Of a stretch of 38,836 nt of DNA, positions 23,452 to 32,629 are shown piece by piece. The notes under the pieces are model-generated. The model saw only the letters and a program-made list of their open reading frames with translations. It was not told the DNA's origin and ran no database searches. Each line of letters opens with the position of its first letter. The first letter of the stretch is position 1. The translations under genes and the position numbers were made by a program. Source of the DNA: Sulfurovum sp. enrichment culture clone C5 (lineage in GTDB: Bacteria; Campylobacterota; Campylobacteria; Campylobacterales; Sulfurovaceae); contig FAXN01000033.1 of assembly GCA_001493195.1 (NCBI GenBank), positions 1 through 38,836 on the forward strand. Direction: 5' to 3'.

Positions 23452-26400
23452 ATGCAAAATTTGTTTACCTCTTTTAAAGATAACTGTGGTTTTGGCTTGT
23501 TGGCTTCTATAGACAATAAACCAAGTCATAAAAATTTAGAAGATGCAATCACTGCACTTTCAAGAATGATGCACAGAGGTGCTATCGCTGCAGATGGAAA
23601 AACTGGAGATGGAAGTGGATTGCTTTTATCGATTCCTAAAAAGTTTTTTTCCAAAGTTGCGAAGAAAGAAGGAATTACTTTGCCAGAAACTTACGCTGTA
23701 TGTATGGTTTTTAGCAAAAATGATAGTGATATTGATGTAATTAATCAAATATGTCAAAATAATGATTTGAGAGTTGTATTTAGTAGAGTTGTTCCAGTAG
23801 ATACAGATGCTCTTGGGGTTCAAGCTCTTGAAATGCTTCCAGATATAAAACAAATTTTTGTAACACCAAATTCACTTATTGGTTCTAGAAGATTTGATGC
23901 CCTTGTTTATCTTTCAAGAAGAGAGATAGAAACAAAGTTAAAAGATGATAAACATTTTTATATTCCATCGTTCTCAACTTCGGTTGTCTCTTATAAAGGG
24001 CTTGTAATGCCTACTCACATAAAAGAGTTTTATAAAGATTTGGCAGATAACGACTTTGAAATATCTTTTGGGTTATTTCATCAAAGATTTTCAACAAATA
24101 CACTCCCACAATGGAAACTAGCTCAACCTTTTAGGATGATAGCGCACAATGGAGAGATAAATTCTGTAGAAGCAAATAGATTTAATGTTGCAGCAAAAAG
24201 CGAATTTTTAAAAAGTGAAATTTTTTCAGACGAAGAGATAAGAAGATTACTCCCAATAATTCAAGATGGGATGAGTGATAGTGCTAGTTTGGATAACTTT
24301 TTTGAATTTTTGATAGTAAATGGCATGGATTTTTTCAAATCCGCAAGATCACTTATACCTGCACCTTGGCAAAATGCTCCTCATATGGACGCCAAATTAA
24401 GAGCATTTTATGAGTATGTTAGTACATGTTTTGAGGCGTGGGATGGTCCAGCGGCTGTAAGTATGACAAATGGTAGATATATAGGATGTGTATTGGATAG
24501 AAATGGACTTAGACCATCAAAATATATTATCACCAAAGACAATAGACTTATCATTTCATCAGAATATGGTGTTTTAGACATAGAAGAAGATGATATAGTA
24601 GAAAGAGGAAGACTACAATCTGGTCAAATGATGGGTGTTGACTTGAAATATGGAACTGTTCTTAAAAATTGTGATATAGATAACTACCTAAAAAATAGAG
24701 AACCATACGATAAATGGTTAAATGAAAATATGACATATCTCCAAGAGCATATGATAGATCCTTTTTCTCACATCGATATTCCTCAAAAAGAAGAGATGGA
24801 AGCAAGACAGAGATTTTTTAATATTACACTAGAAGTTCAAGATCAGATTTTAGCTTCTATGGCCGAAGAAGGTAAGGAGACAACAGCATCTATGGGTGAC
24901 GATACACCTTTGGCTGCATTTTCAAATAAACAAAGAAATTTTTCCGATTTCTTTAGAGAAAAATTTGCTCAAGTTACAAATCCTCCTATAGATCCAATCA
25001 GAGAAAAAGTTGTAATGAGCTTAAATACAGGCTTTGGTGAAGCAAGAAATATATTAACAGATGACGCACTTCATGCAAAAAGACTAAAAACCGTTTCTCC
25101 AATACTCTCTTTGGAAAAACTAGAGATATTAAAAGCTTTTGGTAACGAAAAAGATGCAAGATATGATGCAAATTATAAATCAAAAACATATAGCACATCA
25201 TTTACATCTAATCTAAAAGAATCTTTGCAAAAATTAACAAGTCAAATATCTGATGATGTTAAAAATGAAGGTATAAGAATAATCGTTTTAGATGACAGAG
25301 ACTTGGATAAAGACAATAATATTATGCCGATGCTTATGGTTGTAGGTGCTTTAAATGAAACATTACTCAAAACAGGAGTTAGACATTTAACAAGTGTTGT
25401 TGCAGTTAGTGGCGAAGTATATGATTCTCATATGGCAGCATGTATGATTGCCTTTGGAGCAGCAGCAATATATCCTTATATGATGTATCAAAGCATAGCA
25501 GTAATGGAAAAGAGAAAAGATGAAAATGTAGATCTTGCTCCTGTCTTAAAAAAAGTAAGAAAAGCTATAAATGCAGGTCTTTTAAAAATAATGTCAAAAA
25601 TGGGTATTTCAACTATTGCAAGTTATAGAAATTCGAGTCTTTTTGATGTCATAGGGTTGTCAAAAGATATAGTAGAAGATTGTTTTAATGGTGCTTATTC
25701 TTTACTCCATGGTTTGAGTTACGAAGATATAGAATATAGAGTACAAAAAGCACACAAAGAAGCTTTTTGTGATAATGTAAAATATAGATTATTTCCATTA
25801 AATATAGGTGGATTTTATAAATATTTGGATGGCGGAGAGTATCATGACTATGCTCCTTCGACTGTTCATGCCATTCATGCTTTGTCAAAAAGTGGCAAAA
25901 AAGAAGATTTTGAAAAACTCAAAAATATCATAAACAAAAGAGACAAGAAATTTATTCGTGACTTTTTCGAATTAAAAAGTGATAGAAAAGCTATTGATAT
26001 AAAAGAAGTTGAATCAAAAGAAGTTATATTTAAAAGATTTTCAACTGCTGCAATGAGTTTGGGTTCAATTTCTCCAGAAGCTCATGAGTGTTTAGCAATT
26101 GCTATGAATACTATCGGCGCAAAAAGTAACTCTGGTGAAGGTGGTGAGGATGAAGCAAGATTTGGAACAATCAAAAATTCAAAAATCAAACAAGTTGCAT
26201 CGGGACGTTTCGGTGTAACACCAGCATATCTCAGATCAGCCGAAGAACTTCAAATAAAAGTAGCACAAGGTGCAAAACCAGGTGAAGGCGGACAGCTTCC
26301 AGGGCATAAAGTAAGTCCACTTATTGCAAGACTTCGTCATACAATACCAGGAGTTACACTTATTTCGCCTCCCCCACATCATGATATATACTCTATCGAA

Positions 26401-27873
26401 GACCTCGCACAACTTATATTTGATCTCAAGCAAGTAAATCCAGAGGCTAAAATAGCAGTTAAGCTAGTTTCTACAGCTGGAGTTGGCACCATAGCAGCTG
26501 GTGTTGCAAAAGCGTATGCCGATAAGATTATTATATCTGGAGCAGATGGCGGAACAGGCGCAGCCCCTATTGGGTCTATAAAATTTGCAGGAAATCCTTG
26601 GGAACTTGGTCTTATAGAGGCACACAATGCATTGAAAGCAAATAATCTAAGAGGTCAAGTTGAGATAGAAACAGATGGCGGGCTAAAAACAGGTCTTGAT
26701 ATAGTAAAAGCCGCCATTTTTGGTGCAGAAAAGTTTGCATTCGGAACAGGTGTATTGACCGTTGTTGGATGTAAAATACTTAGAATATGTCATCTTAATA
26801 AGTGTAGCGTAGGTATAGCAACTCAAGACGAGAGACTTAGAGATCACTATGAAGGAACTGTAGAGCGAGTTATAAACTACTTTACACTACTTGCAGAAGA
26901 CGTTAGGGAGATACTTGCTAGTCTGGGTTACAAATCTCTCGAAGAGATTGTAGGCAACAATGATCTTTTAAAAATAATTGATGATGATTTTGCTAAAAAA
27001 TTCTCTTTCGAAAGTTTGATTCATAGATTAGAAGGTCCAAATACAAATCAAGTTGAGTTTAACGAGCCATATGATAAAAATGAGTTCGAAAAAGAGATAC
27101 TATCTAAGCTTTTACCTACGATTAAAAATCCAGGAGAGCCTGTGGTAATCGAGAGTGAAGTATCAAATTTAAATAGAAGTTTTGGAGCTAGAATATCTGG
27201 AGAAATAGCTAAATATTATGGAGATAAAGGTTTACCAAACGGAACTATAGATATTAGATTAAAGGGAACAACTGGACAATCTTTGGGTGCATTTTTGATA
27301 AATGGTATTTCCATACATGTCAATGGTGCTGGTAATGATTATATTGGCAAAGGTATGCATGGCGGGAGAATAGTCATCACATCCGAAAAAGCTAGAGAAG
27401 GATATTCTCTAGGAGGAAATACATGCCTTTATGGTGCAACTGGTGGTAAACTGTATGTTGCTGGTTTGGTTGGCGAAAGATTTGGCGTTAGAAACTCTGG
27501 CGCTATTGCTATAGTAGAAGGAACAGGAGATCATCCTTGTGAGTATATGACTGGCGGAGTCGTGGTAATACTTGGTAAAACAGGCGTGAACTTCGGTGCT
27601 GGTATGACTGGTGGAGTAGCATTTGTATACGATAGAACACATGATTTTATAGAAAATATAAACCAAGAGTTAGTTGAACCAAGAAGAATTGATACAGATG
27701 ATACCGATATAGAGAGATATTATCTAAAAAAATTATTACGAGATTATTATAATGAAACAAAAAGTGTTATCGCAAAAGAAGTGATTGATAACTTTAGAGT
27801 AGAGATTAGAAACTTTTGGATAGTAAGACCAAAAGATATGAAGGGTCCGTTGAAGATTGGAGCAGGAGAGTAA
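23452..27873 (+). CDS. gltB: glutamate synthase large subunit
   Basis: This 1473-residue enzyme forms glutamate from glutamine and 2-oxoglutarate. The N-terminal amidotransferase begins at C12 (NCGFGLLAS), exposed after removal of an 11-residue propeptide. The FMN domain includes SNSGEGGEDEARFG, the P-G-E-G-G-Q-L-P-G loop and SGADGGTGAAP. The 3Fe-4S cluster cysteines are in C-K-I-L-R-I-C-H-L-N-K-C. The C-terminal GXGXG domain has GTTGQSLGAFL and MHGGRIVI. Size equals that of the bacterial NADPH enzyme. Its stop is one base before gltD, so the two subunits are made together. Confidence 0.98.
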   Translation: MQNLFTSFKDNCGFGLLASIDNKPSHKNLEDAITALSRMMHRGAIAADGKTGDGSGLLLSIPKKFFSKVAKKEGITLPETYAVCMVFSKNDSDIDVINQICQNNDLRVVFSRVVPVDTDALGVQALEMLPDIKQIFVTPNSLIGSRRFDALVYLSRREIETKLKDDKHFYIPSFSTSVVSYKGLVMPTHIKEFYKDLADNDFEISFGLFHQRFSTNTLPQWKLAQPFRMIAHNGEINSVEANRFNVAAKSEFLKSEIFSDEEIRRLLPIIQDGMSDSASLDNFFEFLIVNGMDFFKSARSLIPAPWQNAPHMDAKLRAFYEYVSTCFEAWDGPAAVSMTNGRYIGCVLDRNGLRPSKYIITKDNRLIISSEYGVLDIEEDDIVERGRLQSGQMMGVDLKYGTVLKNCDIDNYLKNREPYDKWLNENMTYLQEHMIDPFSHIDIPQKEEMEARQRFFNITLEVQDQILASMAEEGKETTASMGDDTPLAAFSNKQRNFSDFFREKFAQVTNPPIDPIREKVVMSLNTGFGEARNILTDDALHAKRLKTVSPILSLEKLEILKAFGNEKDARYDANYKSKTYSTSFTSNLKESLQKLTSQISDDVKNEGIRIIVLDDRDLDKDNNIMPMLMVVGALNETLLKTGVRHLTSVVAVSGEVYDSHMAACMIAFGAAAIYPYMMYQSIAVMEKRKDENVDLAPVLKKVRKAINAGLLKIMSKMGISTIASYRNSSLFDVIGLSKDIVEDCFNGAYSLLHGLSYEDIEYRVQKAHKEAFCDNVKYRLFPLNIGGFYKYLDGGEYHDYAPSTVHAIHALSKSGKKEDFEKLKNIINKRDKKFIRDFFELKSDRKAIDIKEVESKEVIFKRFSTAAMSLGSISPEAHECLAIAMNTIGAKSNSGEGGEDEARFGTIKNSKIKQVASGRFGVTPAYLRSAEELQIKVAQGAKPGEGGQLPGHKVSPLIARLRHTIPGVTLISPPPHHDIYSIEDLAQLIFDLKQVNPEAKIAVKLVSTAGVGTIAAGVAKAYADKIIISGADGGTGAAPIGSIKFAGNPWELGLIEAHNALKANNLRGQVEIETDGGLKTGLDIVKAAIFGAEKFAFGTGVLTVVGCKILRICHLNKCSVGIATQDERLRDHYEGTVERVINYFTLLAEDVREILASLGYKSLEEIVGNNDLLKIIDDDFAKKFSFESLIHRLEGPNTNQVEFNEPYDKNEFEKEILSKLLPTIKNPGEPVVIESEVSNLNRSFGARISGEIAKYYGDKGLPNGTIDIRLKGTTGQSLGAFLINGISIHVNGAGNDYIGKGMHGGRIVITSEKAREGYSLGGNTCLYGATGGKLYVAGLVGERFGVRNSGAIAIVEGTGDHPCEYMTGGVVVILGKTGVNFGAGMTGGVAFVYDRTHDFIENINQELVEPRRIDTDDTDIERYYLKKLLRDYYNETKSVIAKEVIDNFRVEIRNFWIVRPKDMKGPLKIGAGE

Positions 27874-27874
27874 T

Positions 27875-29257
27875 ATGCAAAAGTTTGTAGATATAGATAG
27901 AGTTGATGCTAAAAAAAGAGATGTTGTTGAAAGAACAAAAGACTTCGATGAAATATATGAAATTTTTGTTCCAGAAAAAGCGAGTGAGCAATCTGTTAGA
28001 TGTATCCAGTGCGGTGATCCATATTGTCATGATGGGTGTCCTTTGCATAACCTAATTCCTCAGTGGCTTAGTGCAACAGCAAGTAAAGATTTAGAGCTTG
28101 CATTTATGCTTTCAAACGAGTTTTCACCATTTCCTGAAGTAATGGGAAGAGTTTGTCCGCATGATAGATTGTGTGAAGGCGCTTGTACTCTCAATGATGG
28201 GCATGGTGCTATTACGATAGGCTCAATTGAAACATTTATTAATGAAGAGGGCTTTAAAAAAGGTTTGAAACCTAAATTTGCAGAGGAAAAATCAAATAAA
28301 AAAGTTGCTATTATAGGCGCTGGCCCAGCTGGACTCTCTGCTGCTACATTTTTACTTAGATATGGTATAAATGTTGAAGTTTTTGATAAACAAGCAAGAG
28401 CAGGTGGATTGCTTACATACGGAATACCAGGTTTTAAACTTGATAAAAATATAGTTTCAAGAAGAGTAAAACTACTTGAAGATGCAGGATGTATTTTTCA
28501 TCAAAATGTTGAAGTAGGTAAAGATATAAGTTTTGAAAATTTACTTGAAAATTTTGATTCTGTATTTATAGGCGTTGGAGCTACAAAAGGCAAAAAAGCC
28601 TCTCTGGTAAACGAAGATGCACAAAATGTATACCTTGCTATGGAATTTTTAACAAATATCCAAAAAAATCTTTTTGGCGAAAAAACATCAAAAAATATCG
28701 ATGTAAAAGATAAAAATGTTGTTGTTATTGGTGGTGGAGATACTGCTATGGACTGTGTTAGAACTTCTCTTAGAGAAAAAGCAAAAAGCGTAAAATGTTT
28801 ATACAGAAGAGATGCTTCCAATATGCCAGGAAGCAAAAAAGAGTATATCAATGCCAAAGAAGAGGGTGTTGAATTTGAATTTTATGTATCCCCTAAGAGC
28901 TTGATTGTCAATGATAAGTCAGAAGTTATTGGTATAGAGATGATTAAAACAAAATTGACTGTTGATGAAAATGATGGCAAACAAAAAATAGAAGAAATTG
29001 TTGGTAGTAATTTTAATGTTGAGGCAGATGTTGTTATATTTGCACTAGGGTTTGATATGCAAGAGTATAACTTCTTGGCATCAAATGGTATAGAAACAGA
29101 CAAATGGGGTCAAATTTTAGTAGATGAAAATTATGAAACAACAAAAACTGGTGTTTATGCTGGAGGAGATTGTCAAAGAGGTGCAGATTTGGTAGTTACG
29201 GCTGTTAAAGACGGAAGAGATGCTGCTCGTGCGATAATCAAGAATTTGTTAAAATAG
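27875..29257 (+). CDS. gltD: glutamate synthase small subunit
   Basis: This 460-residue flavoprotein feeds NADPH electrons to GltB. The N-terminal iron-sulphur region has RCIQCGDPYCHDGCPLHN and GRVCPHDRLCEGAC. FAD binds at VAIIGAGPAGLSAA and NADPH at VVVIGGGDTAMDC. The C-terminal GVYAGGDCQRG motif is present. I choose the ATG at 27875, with GGAGAG upstream inside the end of gltB; an in-frame TTG at 27857 would extend into gltB. Together with gltB it gives a full GOGAT for ammonia assimilation. Confidence 0.98.
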   Translation: MQKFVDIDRVDAKKRDVVERTKDFDEIYEIFVPEKASEQSVRCIQCGDPYCHDGCPLHNLIPQWLSATASKDLELAFMLSNEFSPFPEVMGRVCPHDRLCEGACTLNDGHGAITIGSIETFINEEGFKKGLKPKFAEEKSNKKVAIIGAGPAGLSAATFLLRYGINVEVFDKQARAGGLLTYGIPGFKLDKNIVSRRVKLLEDAGCIFHQNVEVGKDISFENLLENFDSVFIGVGATKGKKASLVNEDAQNVYLAMEFLTNIQKNLFGEKTSKNIDVKDKNVVVIGGGDTAMDCVRTSLREKAKSVKCLYRRDASNMPGSKKEYINAKEEGVEFEFYVSPKSLIVNDKSEVIGIEMIKTKLTVDENDGKQKIEEIVGSNFNVEADVVIFALGFDMQEYNFLASNGIETDKWGQILVDENYETTKTGVYAGGDCQRGADLVVTAVKDGRDAARAIIKNLLK

Positions 29258-29260
29258 AAA

Positions 29261-29998
29261 ATGAATAATTTTTTATTAGCCACACTGAAAGCAAATAGAG
29301 AGGTTTTTAAGACCATCAATTCTATTGAAAAAAAATCAATGTACCAAAAGTATGATCAAGGTGCAGGCGGTGATATAAGTAGCGGCTTTGATCTTGTTGC
29401 CGAAAAGATTTTTTATGAAAATCTAAGCGAATTTGGAAGCATTGAGTCAGAAGAGTCTGGTGTAATGAATGATGGTGAGTGCAAAATCATTATAGATCCT
29501 ATAGATGGCAGTGACAATATAGCTTCAAATTTTAGTTATTATGGAACGTCTGTTGCGAAATTAAACAGTTATGGAGTATTGGAAGATGCAATGGTGTGCA
29601 ACCTTGCAACAAATGAAGTATTTTGGATATCATCACAAGAAGTTCCGATGTATGGCAGATTATTTGAAGATAAGTGGGAAGTTATTGAAGAGAATAATTT
29701 TAGTAAAATAGGTATTTTTGAAAGAGCTTATGACAATCCTCAAATCGTTCAAATATTGAAAGACAATAAAATCAAATTTAGATCTCCTGGAGCTATTGCA
29801 CTCTCTCTAGCATATGCTAGATGGGTGGATTTTGTGCTTTTTGTCGGACCTATTAGAATATACGATGTCGTCGCAGGATTGGCACTTTGCAAAGGGCTTG
29901 AAGTAGTAATACAAGAAGATTTTGCTATAGTTTCAAAAGACAAAAAAATTTCTAGTAAGCTATTTGATATAATAAGCAAAAATTTCGTAGGAGAATAA
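29261..29998 (+). CDS. inositol monophosphatase/FBPase superfamily phosphatase
   Basis: This 245-residue protein shows the metal-binding signatures of the lithium-sensitive phosphatase superfamily: E64-E65-S-G, D79-P-I-D82-G83-S84, and a C-terminal YDVVAGLALCKG. Members hydrolyse sugar or inositol phosphates or 3'-phosphoadenosine phosphates; the substrate here cannot be read from sequence. It sits three bases after gltD and directly before accD, and probably shares the gltBD transcript. Confidence 0.85.
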   Translation: MNNFLLATLKANREVFKTINSIEKKSMYQKYDQGAGGDISSGFDLVAEKIFYENLSEFGSIESEESGVMNDGECKIIIDPIDGSDNIASNFSYYGTSVAKLNSYGVLEDAMVCNLATNEVFWISSQEVPMYGRLFEDKWEVIEENNFSKIGIFERAYDNPQIVQILKDNKIKFRSPGAIALSLAYARWVDFVLFVGPIRIYDVVAGLALCKGLEVVIQEDFAIVSKDKKISSKLFDIISKNFVGE

Positions 29999-30838
29999 AT
30001 GAAATTTAGTAATCTATTTAAAAAAGCTACACCAAAAGAAGAGGCTGCTAGCGTACAAAACCAATGGATAAAGTGTCCAAACTGCTTGTCTTTGGTTTAT
30101 TATAAAGAGATTGAAGCAAAAAATGAAGTATGTCCAAAATGTCATTATCATTTTAGAATAAGCAGTGACAAAAGAATTTCTATTCTTGCAGATGAGGGTA
30201 CTTTTGTTGAGTATGATACGACTCTTGCACCAACTGATCCTTTAGATTTTTCAGATAAAAAAAGTTATAAAAAAAGACTAGAAGAGAGTAAAGAAAAAAC
30301 AGGCAAAACATCATGTGTTGTTAGTGGAAGTTGCAAGATAAATGGAGAGAGTACAGAGCTTGTAGTGTTTGATTTTGCTTTTATGGGTGGGAGCCTTGGT
30401 TCTGTTGAGGGCGAAAAGATAGTAAGAGCAGTTAATCGTGCCATCGAAAACAAAACAGGTGTAATTATTATTAGTGCAAGTGGAGGGGCTAGAATGCAAG
30501 AGAGTACATACTCTTTAATGCAAATGAGTAAAACATCCGCTGCATTAAATCATTTAGCTGCCGCAAAATTACCTTTTATATCTGTTTTGACCGATCCTAC
30601 TATGGGTGGCGTTAGTGCATCTTTTGCAATGCTAGGAGATATCATTATGGCAGAACCTGGTGCACTTGTCGGTTTTGCAGGTGCTAGAGTTATAAAACAA
30701 ACTGTTGGTGTTGATTTGCCTGAAGGCTTTCAAAGATCAGAGTTTTTATTACAACATGGACTTATAGATATGGTCGTAAATAGATTTGAGATGAAAAAAA
30801 CAATTTCAGACTTTTTAAAATTTTTCAAAAATCAATAA
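29999..30838 (+). CDS. accD: acetyl-CoA carboxylase carboxyltransferase subunit beta
   Basis: This 279-residue subunit transfers carboxyl from biotin to acetyl-CoA, the first step of fatty-acid synthesis. The N-terminal zinc ribbon has C26, C29, C45 and C48. The crotonase-type core includes FMGGSLGSVEGEKI, ISASGGARMQE, and the LTDPTMGGVSASFAMLGD run. The ATG follows immediately after the phosphatase stop. accA is not in this window. Confidence 0.97.
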   Translation: MKFSNLFKKATPKEEAASVQNQWIKCPNCLSLVYYKEIEAKNEVCPKCHYHFRISSDKRISILADEGTFVEYDTTLAPTDPLDFSDKKSYKKRLEESKEKTGKTSCVVSGSCKINGESTELVVFDFAFMGGSLGSVEGEKIVRAVNRAIENKTGVIIISASGGARMQESTYSLMQMSKTSAALNHLAAAKLPFISVLTDPTMGGVSASFAMLGDIIMAEPGALVGFAGARVIKQTVGVDLPEGFQRSEFLLQHGLIDMVVNRFEMKKTISDFLKFFKNQ

Positions 30839-30851
30839 ATTTAGGACAAAT

Positions 30852-31376
30852 ATGTTAAAAAAATTAATAATTTTAGTTATATTGATGTTTATTGTTATTG
30901 TTGGGCTGATTGGCTTTGGCGGTAAAGAGATATTTAATAAAAACGGGTATTTTACAAAATCAACAAATGGGCTAAATGTAAATTCTAGCATTGATTTTGC
31001 ATTACCAGATCAGCATGATAAGATATATGCACTAAAAGACGATACTAAAAAAGTTGTTTTTGTATTTTCTAAAGGCATGGGGCATATAGTTAAAAATTAT
31101 TTATCACAACAACCAGAGAATTTTTTGCCATCAAAAAATATGCTTTTTGTTGCGGATATTAGCCCTATGCCAGTAGCTATTAGAAATCTTATGGCTATGC
31201 CTGATTTGAAAAAAAGCAAATATTCTGTTTTGTTGATATTTAAACCAGAATTAGTGAAGCCTTTCGTAAATGAGAGCATAAAAGATAAAATTATAATAGC
31301 TACTATAGAGAATAAAAAAATAACAAATATTACTTTGGCTACCAATGAACAAGAATTTGTAAACGCTATAAAATAA
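30852..31376 (+). CDS. membrane-anchored redoxin-like protein lacking active-site cysteines
   Basis: This 174-residue protein has an N-terminal membrane segment (about 4-22) and then a domain whose start, IDFALPDQHDKIYAL, and following strand VVFVFSK look like the opening of a thioredoxin/peroxiredoxin fold. Where C-x-x-C would be expected it reads SKGMGHIV, and the whole protein has no cysteine. It resembles YtfJ-like proteins. The role is unknown. It sits in a plus-strand run with accD before and a PsiE-like gene after. Confidence 0.6.
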   Translation: MLKKLIILVILMFIVIVGLIGFGGKEIFNKNGYFTKSTNGLNVNSSIDFALPDQHDKIYALKDDTKKVVFVFSKGMGHIVKNYLSQQPENFLPSKNMLFVADISPMPVAIRNLMAMPDLKKSKYSVLLIFKPELVKPFVNESIKDKIIIATIENKKITNITLATNEQEFVNAIK

Positions 31377-31384
31377 GGTACAAC

Positions 31385-31771
31385 ATGGATATAAAATTAG
31401 CAAGATATTTTGAAAAATATTTAGCTGTAATTATCGCAACAATTGTATTTTTGTCAATAATATTTTTCGGAATAGATTTTTATAAAGCTGTAACTTTAAT
31501 GCTTGAATTTATCGTTCTTATAGAAGTTGTTAGAATGATATTGGACTTTATAGAGAAAAAAACACTACAGCTAAGATTTGTTATGGATATTTTTATTATA
31601 TTTTTAACAAGAGATGTTGTTATAAACGTTACACAGCCTGCTATTAATCAAAATAAAGTTATTTTTTTGATTTTTGTAATTTTTGTATTTTTTATATTTA
31701 GAATTTTATCAATGTATTTTAGCCCAACAAATACTCCTAAAAATAATAATATACAAGATTCGTCTGAATAG
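31385..31771 (+). CDS. PsiE-like small membrane protein
   Basis: This 128-residue protein has four hydrophobic helices. The text LEFIVLIEVVRMILDFIEKK and FIIFLTRDVVIN resembles the PsiE family (phosphate-starvation-inducible E), whose members have EIVRM and LTRDLI motifs at the same spacing. The function of the family is not known. It lies 14 bases upstream of rlmH with a fair AAGG site before its own ATG. Confidence 0.65.
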   Translation: MDIKLARYFEKYLAVIIATIVFLSIIFFGIDFYKAVTLMLEFIVLIEVVRMILDFIEKKTLQLRFVMDIFIIFLTRDVVINVTQPAINQNKVIFLIFVIFVFFIFRILSMYFSPTNTPKNNNIQDSSE

Positions 31772-31784
31772 CCTAAGCAGAGAT

Positions 31785-32249
31785 ATGAAAATAACGATAG
31801 CTACTATAGACAAGGGTGGTAAAGATAAACTATATTCACCTTTGATAGAACACTATACAAAGATAATAAAATCATACTCAAAATTAGATATTGTTGATAT
31901 TTTTGATAATAAGATATCAAAAGCGCAAGACGTATCAGCTGATATTGCAAAACAGAGTTATTCAAATGCATTTAGTCCATATATGACAAAAAATACTACA
32001 ACAATCGTTTTAGATCCATCTTCAAAAGAGGTAGATAGCTTTGATTTTGCTTTTTTGCTTAAGGATAGAGTAGATGTAACATTCTTTATAGGCGGTGCCT
32101 TCGGACTCGAAAGGGGTTTTGTGGACCAATGCAACAATGCCATTTCTTTTGGTAAAATTACACTTTCACATAAACTGATTAAAGTTGTATTGTTAGAGCA
32201 AATTTTTAGAGGACTATCAATAAACAATAATCACCCATATCATAAATAA
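31785..32249 (+). CDS. rlmH: 23S rRNA (pseudouridine1915-N3)-methyltransferase RlmH
   Basis: This 154-residue SPOUT methyltransferase methylates pseudouridine 1915 of 23S rRNA in assembled ribosomes. The knot region includes VTFFIGGAFGLERGF and the C-terminal LSHKLIKVVLLEQIFRGLSI, ending in NNHPYHK as RlmH proteins do. The start is the ATG at 31785; readings from further upstream overlap the PsiE-like gene and lack homology. It is followed 13 bases later by dksA. Confidence 0.95.
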   Translation: MKITIATIDKGGKDKLYSPLIEHYTKIIKSYSKLDIVDIFDNKISKAQDVSADIAKQSYSNAFSPYMTKNTTTIVLDPSSKEVDSFDFAFLLKDRVDVTFFIGGAFGLERGFVDQCNNAISFGKITLSHKLIKVVLLEQIFRGLSINNNHPYHK

Positions 32250-32262
32250 AGGGGCATAAAAT

Positions 32263-32628
32263 ATGCTAACACAAGACGAACTAAACGATTTTGAAACTAG
32301 ACTAAGAGCTAGAAAAGAAAAAATAGAATTAAATCTTTATAAAACAAATAATGAGTTAAATGATATTAGAGAATTAGAATTGAATGATGAAGCAGATTTT
32401 GCTTCTATTTCAACAGATACGGCAATTGATAATGCAATATTGGAACAACAAAGACACGAATTAGGAGAAATTGACCTAGCTTTGGATAAAATTAAAAAAG
32501 GCGTTTATGGTATTTGCGAAATGTGCGAAGATCCTATAGGTAAAGCAAGGCTTGAAGTAAAGAATTTTGCAAGATACTGTATCGTTTGTAGAGAAATAGT
32601 TGAGAAAAATAAATCAAAGGATAAATAA
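32263..32628 (+). CDS. dksA: DksA/TraR-type RNA polymerase-binding zinc-finger protein
   Basis: This 121-residue protein has a coiled-coil N-terminal half with acidic tip residues (NDEADFAS near 41-48) and a zinc finger C85-x2-C88-x17-C106-x2-C109. DksA reaches into the secondary channel of RNA polymerase and, with ppGpp, adjusts transcription to nutrient supply. It is shorter than the E. coli protein, as is usual in Campylobacterota. A strong AAGGGG precedes the ATG. Confidence 0.92.
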   Translation: MLTQDELNDFETRLRARKEKIELNLYKTNNELNDIRELELNDEADFASISTDTAIDNAILEQQRHELGEIDLALDKIKKGVYGICEMCEDPIGKARLEVKNFARYCIVCREIVEKNKSKDK

Positions 32629-32629
32629 A

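Noticed and set aside
23626-23853. Antisense open frames inside gltB and other long genes
   Set aside because: They lack ribosome sites, lie opposite strongly conserved coding sequence and have shadow-like composition.
31683-31784. Longer N-terminus of RlmH overlapping the PsiE-like gene
   Set aside because: RlmH proteins begin M-K-I-x, which occurs exactly at 31785; the upstream part is the PsiE-like gene in another frame.
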